DNA from: Micropterix aruncella
Lineage: Eukaryota > Arthropoda > Insecta > Lepidoptera > Micropterigidae
NCBI GenBank assembly: GCA_944548615.1
Contig: OX155964.1
Span: forward strand, 14,536,980-14,600,979
DNA length: 64,000 nt
Direction of reading: 5' to 3'
Shown here one piece after another: positions 61,723-64,000 of this stretch (its first letter is position 1; each line of letters begins with the position of its first letter). Both the position numbers and the translations under genes were made by a program. Under the pieces are notes generated by a model, which made no database searches, had not been told where the DNA came from, and was given only the letters and a program-made list of their open reading frames with translations.

Positions 61723-62756
61723 ATGAACTCAAAAATAAGATGTAATAATGCAAGTTGCGGAGAGGAGATTACGATAACCGAGGACGCGCTAAGCTGTTCG
61801 AATTGTCCGTTAAGTTTTCATTTTTACTGTACTGGAGTTTCTGAAGCTAAATTTAAACAAATGTCGAAGGATGCCAAGGAAACTTGGAAATGCATAACGT
61901 GCAAATCCTCTTTTCAAACCCGCAGTATGAAAAACAAACATAAGATAATAGACCCAGCGGAATCAAAGAGTGGTAAAGGCAACGAGCCGAGCAGCGGAAC
62001 CGGGGTCATAAGTTCTACAGATTTAGGAGGTCTTATGAAAGAAATCCAGCTAATGAGAGCCGATTTCACTGCTATGCGTGGGGAAATGTCGGAATTTAAA
62101 AATAGCATCGAACACTGCAGCTGTACTGTAGATACCATAAACACTAAAATAACTGAAATTGATCAAGCAATTAAGAGAGTAGCAATCTGTGAGGAAGAAT
62201 TATTATGTGTTAAAACTAAATTAGATAAACTGGAACAGACGGACAATGCCAGAAATCAAGCAGGGTTAATGAACGATGTAGAGATCAGTGGTGTGCCGCA
62301 CACTGATAAGGAGAATCTTTACGCCATGTTATTGCAACTTGGAAATTCAATGGACTCAAGATGGATGACCGCGAGATTGATTATGCATATCGTATTACAC
62401 CGCGAAGACACGAGCAGGATATAAAATCGCAGCCAAGGACTCCCCTTATCATCGCCAAGTTCACAACACGGAGGATGAAGGAGCAATTCATGGACGCCAT
62501 TAGAAACCTCCAAAAGTCTCGAACATCTGGAATTAACACGAAAGACATGGGCCTAAACACAATTCCAACCAGGATCTACATATCAGATCGGCTGACTCTG
62601 CTGAATCGTGTACTTTATAAAAAAACGAGAGACCTAGCAAAAGAAATGAGATTCAGATTTGTATGGTTAAAAAACTGCAGAATCTATGTCCGTCAGAAAG
62701 AGGGTACAAATATTATTCCGATTTTATGCGAGCAAGACTTAAAGCTAATTCACTAA
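61723..62756 (+). pseudogene. LINE ORF1 with PHD-type zinc finger, one frameshift
   Basis: ORF1 proteins of this LINE type bind element RNA and act as chaperones. The first frame (61723-62424) has a Cys/His finger near residues 4-60: CNNASCGEEI, LSCSNCPLSFHFYC and WKCITCKS. It continues with a coiled coil (about 100-175, e.g. EELLCVKTKLDKLEQ) and EISGVPHTDKENLYAML. The frame then shifts by one base at about 62350-62360. The second frame carries DREIDYAYRITPRRHE, TPLIIAKFTTRRMKEQF and FRFVWLKNCRIYVRQKEG to a stop at 62756, the FP-C-like C-terminal domain. No ORF2 follows in the remaining 1.2 kb. Confidence 0.85.
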
Positions 62757-62790
62757 CAAACGATATAAAGAAGTCGCGGGGCTTGAAGGG

Positions 62791-62873
62791 TTAAAAAGTA
62801 GCGAAGGAAATCCCAGCTTGTATTGGGAAATGCTTATGTTTGAATGAGATATACTTACGGATGTGCACGACTT
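62791..62873 (+). repeat. 83-bp direct repeat, first copy
   Basis: AAAAAGTAGCGAAGGAAATC, then CCAGCTTGTATTGGGAAATG, through ACGGATGTGCACGAC. It is repeated at 63410-63492 with about two differences. Confidence 0.9.
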
Positions 62874-63409
62874 TCGACGGTGCAATGTAAGTTTAAAGGT
62901 CCTTTTGCAGTCGACTAACGATCACTATTCATCCATATATCTCATAAATAGGGCTTATCCTTATGCAACACAAAATGCCTTCAATTGAGACGAATTAAGC
63001 GAAAAAATTAAAAATTAAACTATTGATCACTTCGGCAAAGCCGTTTTATAAATGAAAGTGACATTACGAAATAATTCAAAGTTCGAATGCTACCAACATT
63101 TAAAATATGATACAATCGGCTAAGTTTGTTATCAACGAGCCATTAAATCGAAATAAAAATAAAAAAAACTCCATATGCTCAATGAAATGAAAGAAGAAAC
63201 TTCAATCTTAATTTCTGGCAGAGGAGTTTATAATAAAGATTGTATAATGTTATCAAAATAGGGTAAACCTATATAAAATTGTATAATATTAAAAAATTGT
63301 AAAGAAATATTGTAGAAAACAGTATAATATTGGTATATTTGATAAGGTTTTTAAAGAAATCCGTTTATAGGATGATGTTTTTATTTAAAATAAAATTAGT
63401 AAAAGCTAC
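62874..63409. other. AT-rich spacer between the 83-bp repeats
   Basis: There is no open frame of note. It ends in AT-rich sequence immediately before the second repeat. Confidence 0.4.
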
Positions 63410-63492
63410 TTAAAAAGTAGCGAAGGAAATTCCAGCTTGTATTGGGAAATGCTTATTTTTGAATGAGATATACTTACGGATGTGCACGACTT
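63410..63492 (+). repeat. 83-bp direct repeat, second copy
   Basis: Nearly identical to 62791-62873. It is followed within 20 bases by the second (TA)n tract. Confidence 0.9.
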
Positions 63493-63511
63493 TTTCAAAC
63501 ATAAGCAAACA

Positions 63512-64000
<489 letters not shown>

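Overview
This is a window of insect nuclear genome, most likely from a moth or butterfly. The evidence is AT-rich DNA, short exons with GT/AG introns, CYP4-clan cytochrome P450 genes, and very dense transposable-element (TE) remains. The TEs include piggyBac, hAT and pogo/Tigger DNA transposons, Jockey/CR1-, R1- and RTE-type LINEs, and the short repeats starting AACTAGCTG that are common in Lepidoptera. There is no bacterial-style operon, no CRISPR array and no tRNA that I can support.

Host genes: two cytochrome P450 genes lie head to tail on the minus strand. Gene P450-B (45093 to 17102) can be assembled completely by hand. It has 12 exons, all with GT/AG splice sites and compatible phases, and 1608 coding bases for 535 residues. 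It has an N-terminal membrane anchor, proline hinge, C-helix W..HRK, I-helix AVDTSGT, K-helix ETLR and heme loop FSLGPRNCIG. Gene P450-A (9727 to 2587 or beyond) has counterparts of exons 1-3 and 7-11, all open and with splice sites. I find no exons 4-6 between its exons 3 and 7, and no exon 12 to the left. It is either a recent pseudogene, an assembly collapse, or a gene running off the window.

Layout: 1-2.3 kb holds a decayed piggyBac transposase. 2.6-9.7 kb is P450-A, with its introns filled by repeats. 9.7-17.1 kb is intergenic and made of LINE pieces; here an R1-like reverse transcriptase has a 959-bp hAT element inserted exactly in its YADD motif. 17.1-45.1 kb is P450-B, whose introns hold a 1-kb foldback structure, a 5S-rRNA-like fragment, a 661-bp repeat with target-site duplications, an apparently intact pogo/Tigger-like transposon with a PHD-type tail inside a LINE, a LINE fragment with a restriction-like endonuclease, and more LINE 3' ends. 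45.1-64 kb has no host gene that I recognise. It contains a nearly full-length but broken LINE (ORF1 tail, endonuclease, reverse transcriptase), a TTAA-flanked piggyBac-like MITE, further copies of the 660-bp repeat, a PHD-finger LINE ORF1 and two long (TA)n tracts.

The most notable structures are the intact pogo-like element with its iterated GGGGCATAGTGGGGTA motifs, and the six-copy GC-rich 660-bp family ('family A'). Family A has variable 9-15 bp target duplications and an internally deleted copy nested in another copy. Also notable are the hAT insertion in the RT active site, the large palindromes, and the apparent exon loss in P450-A.
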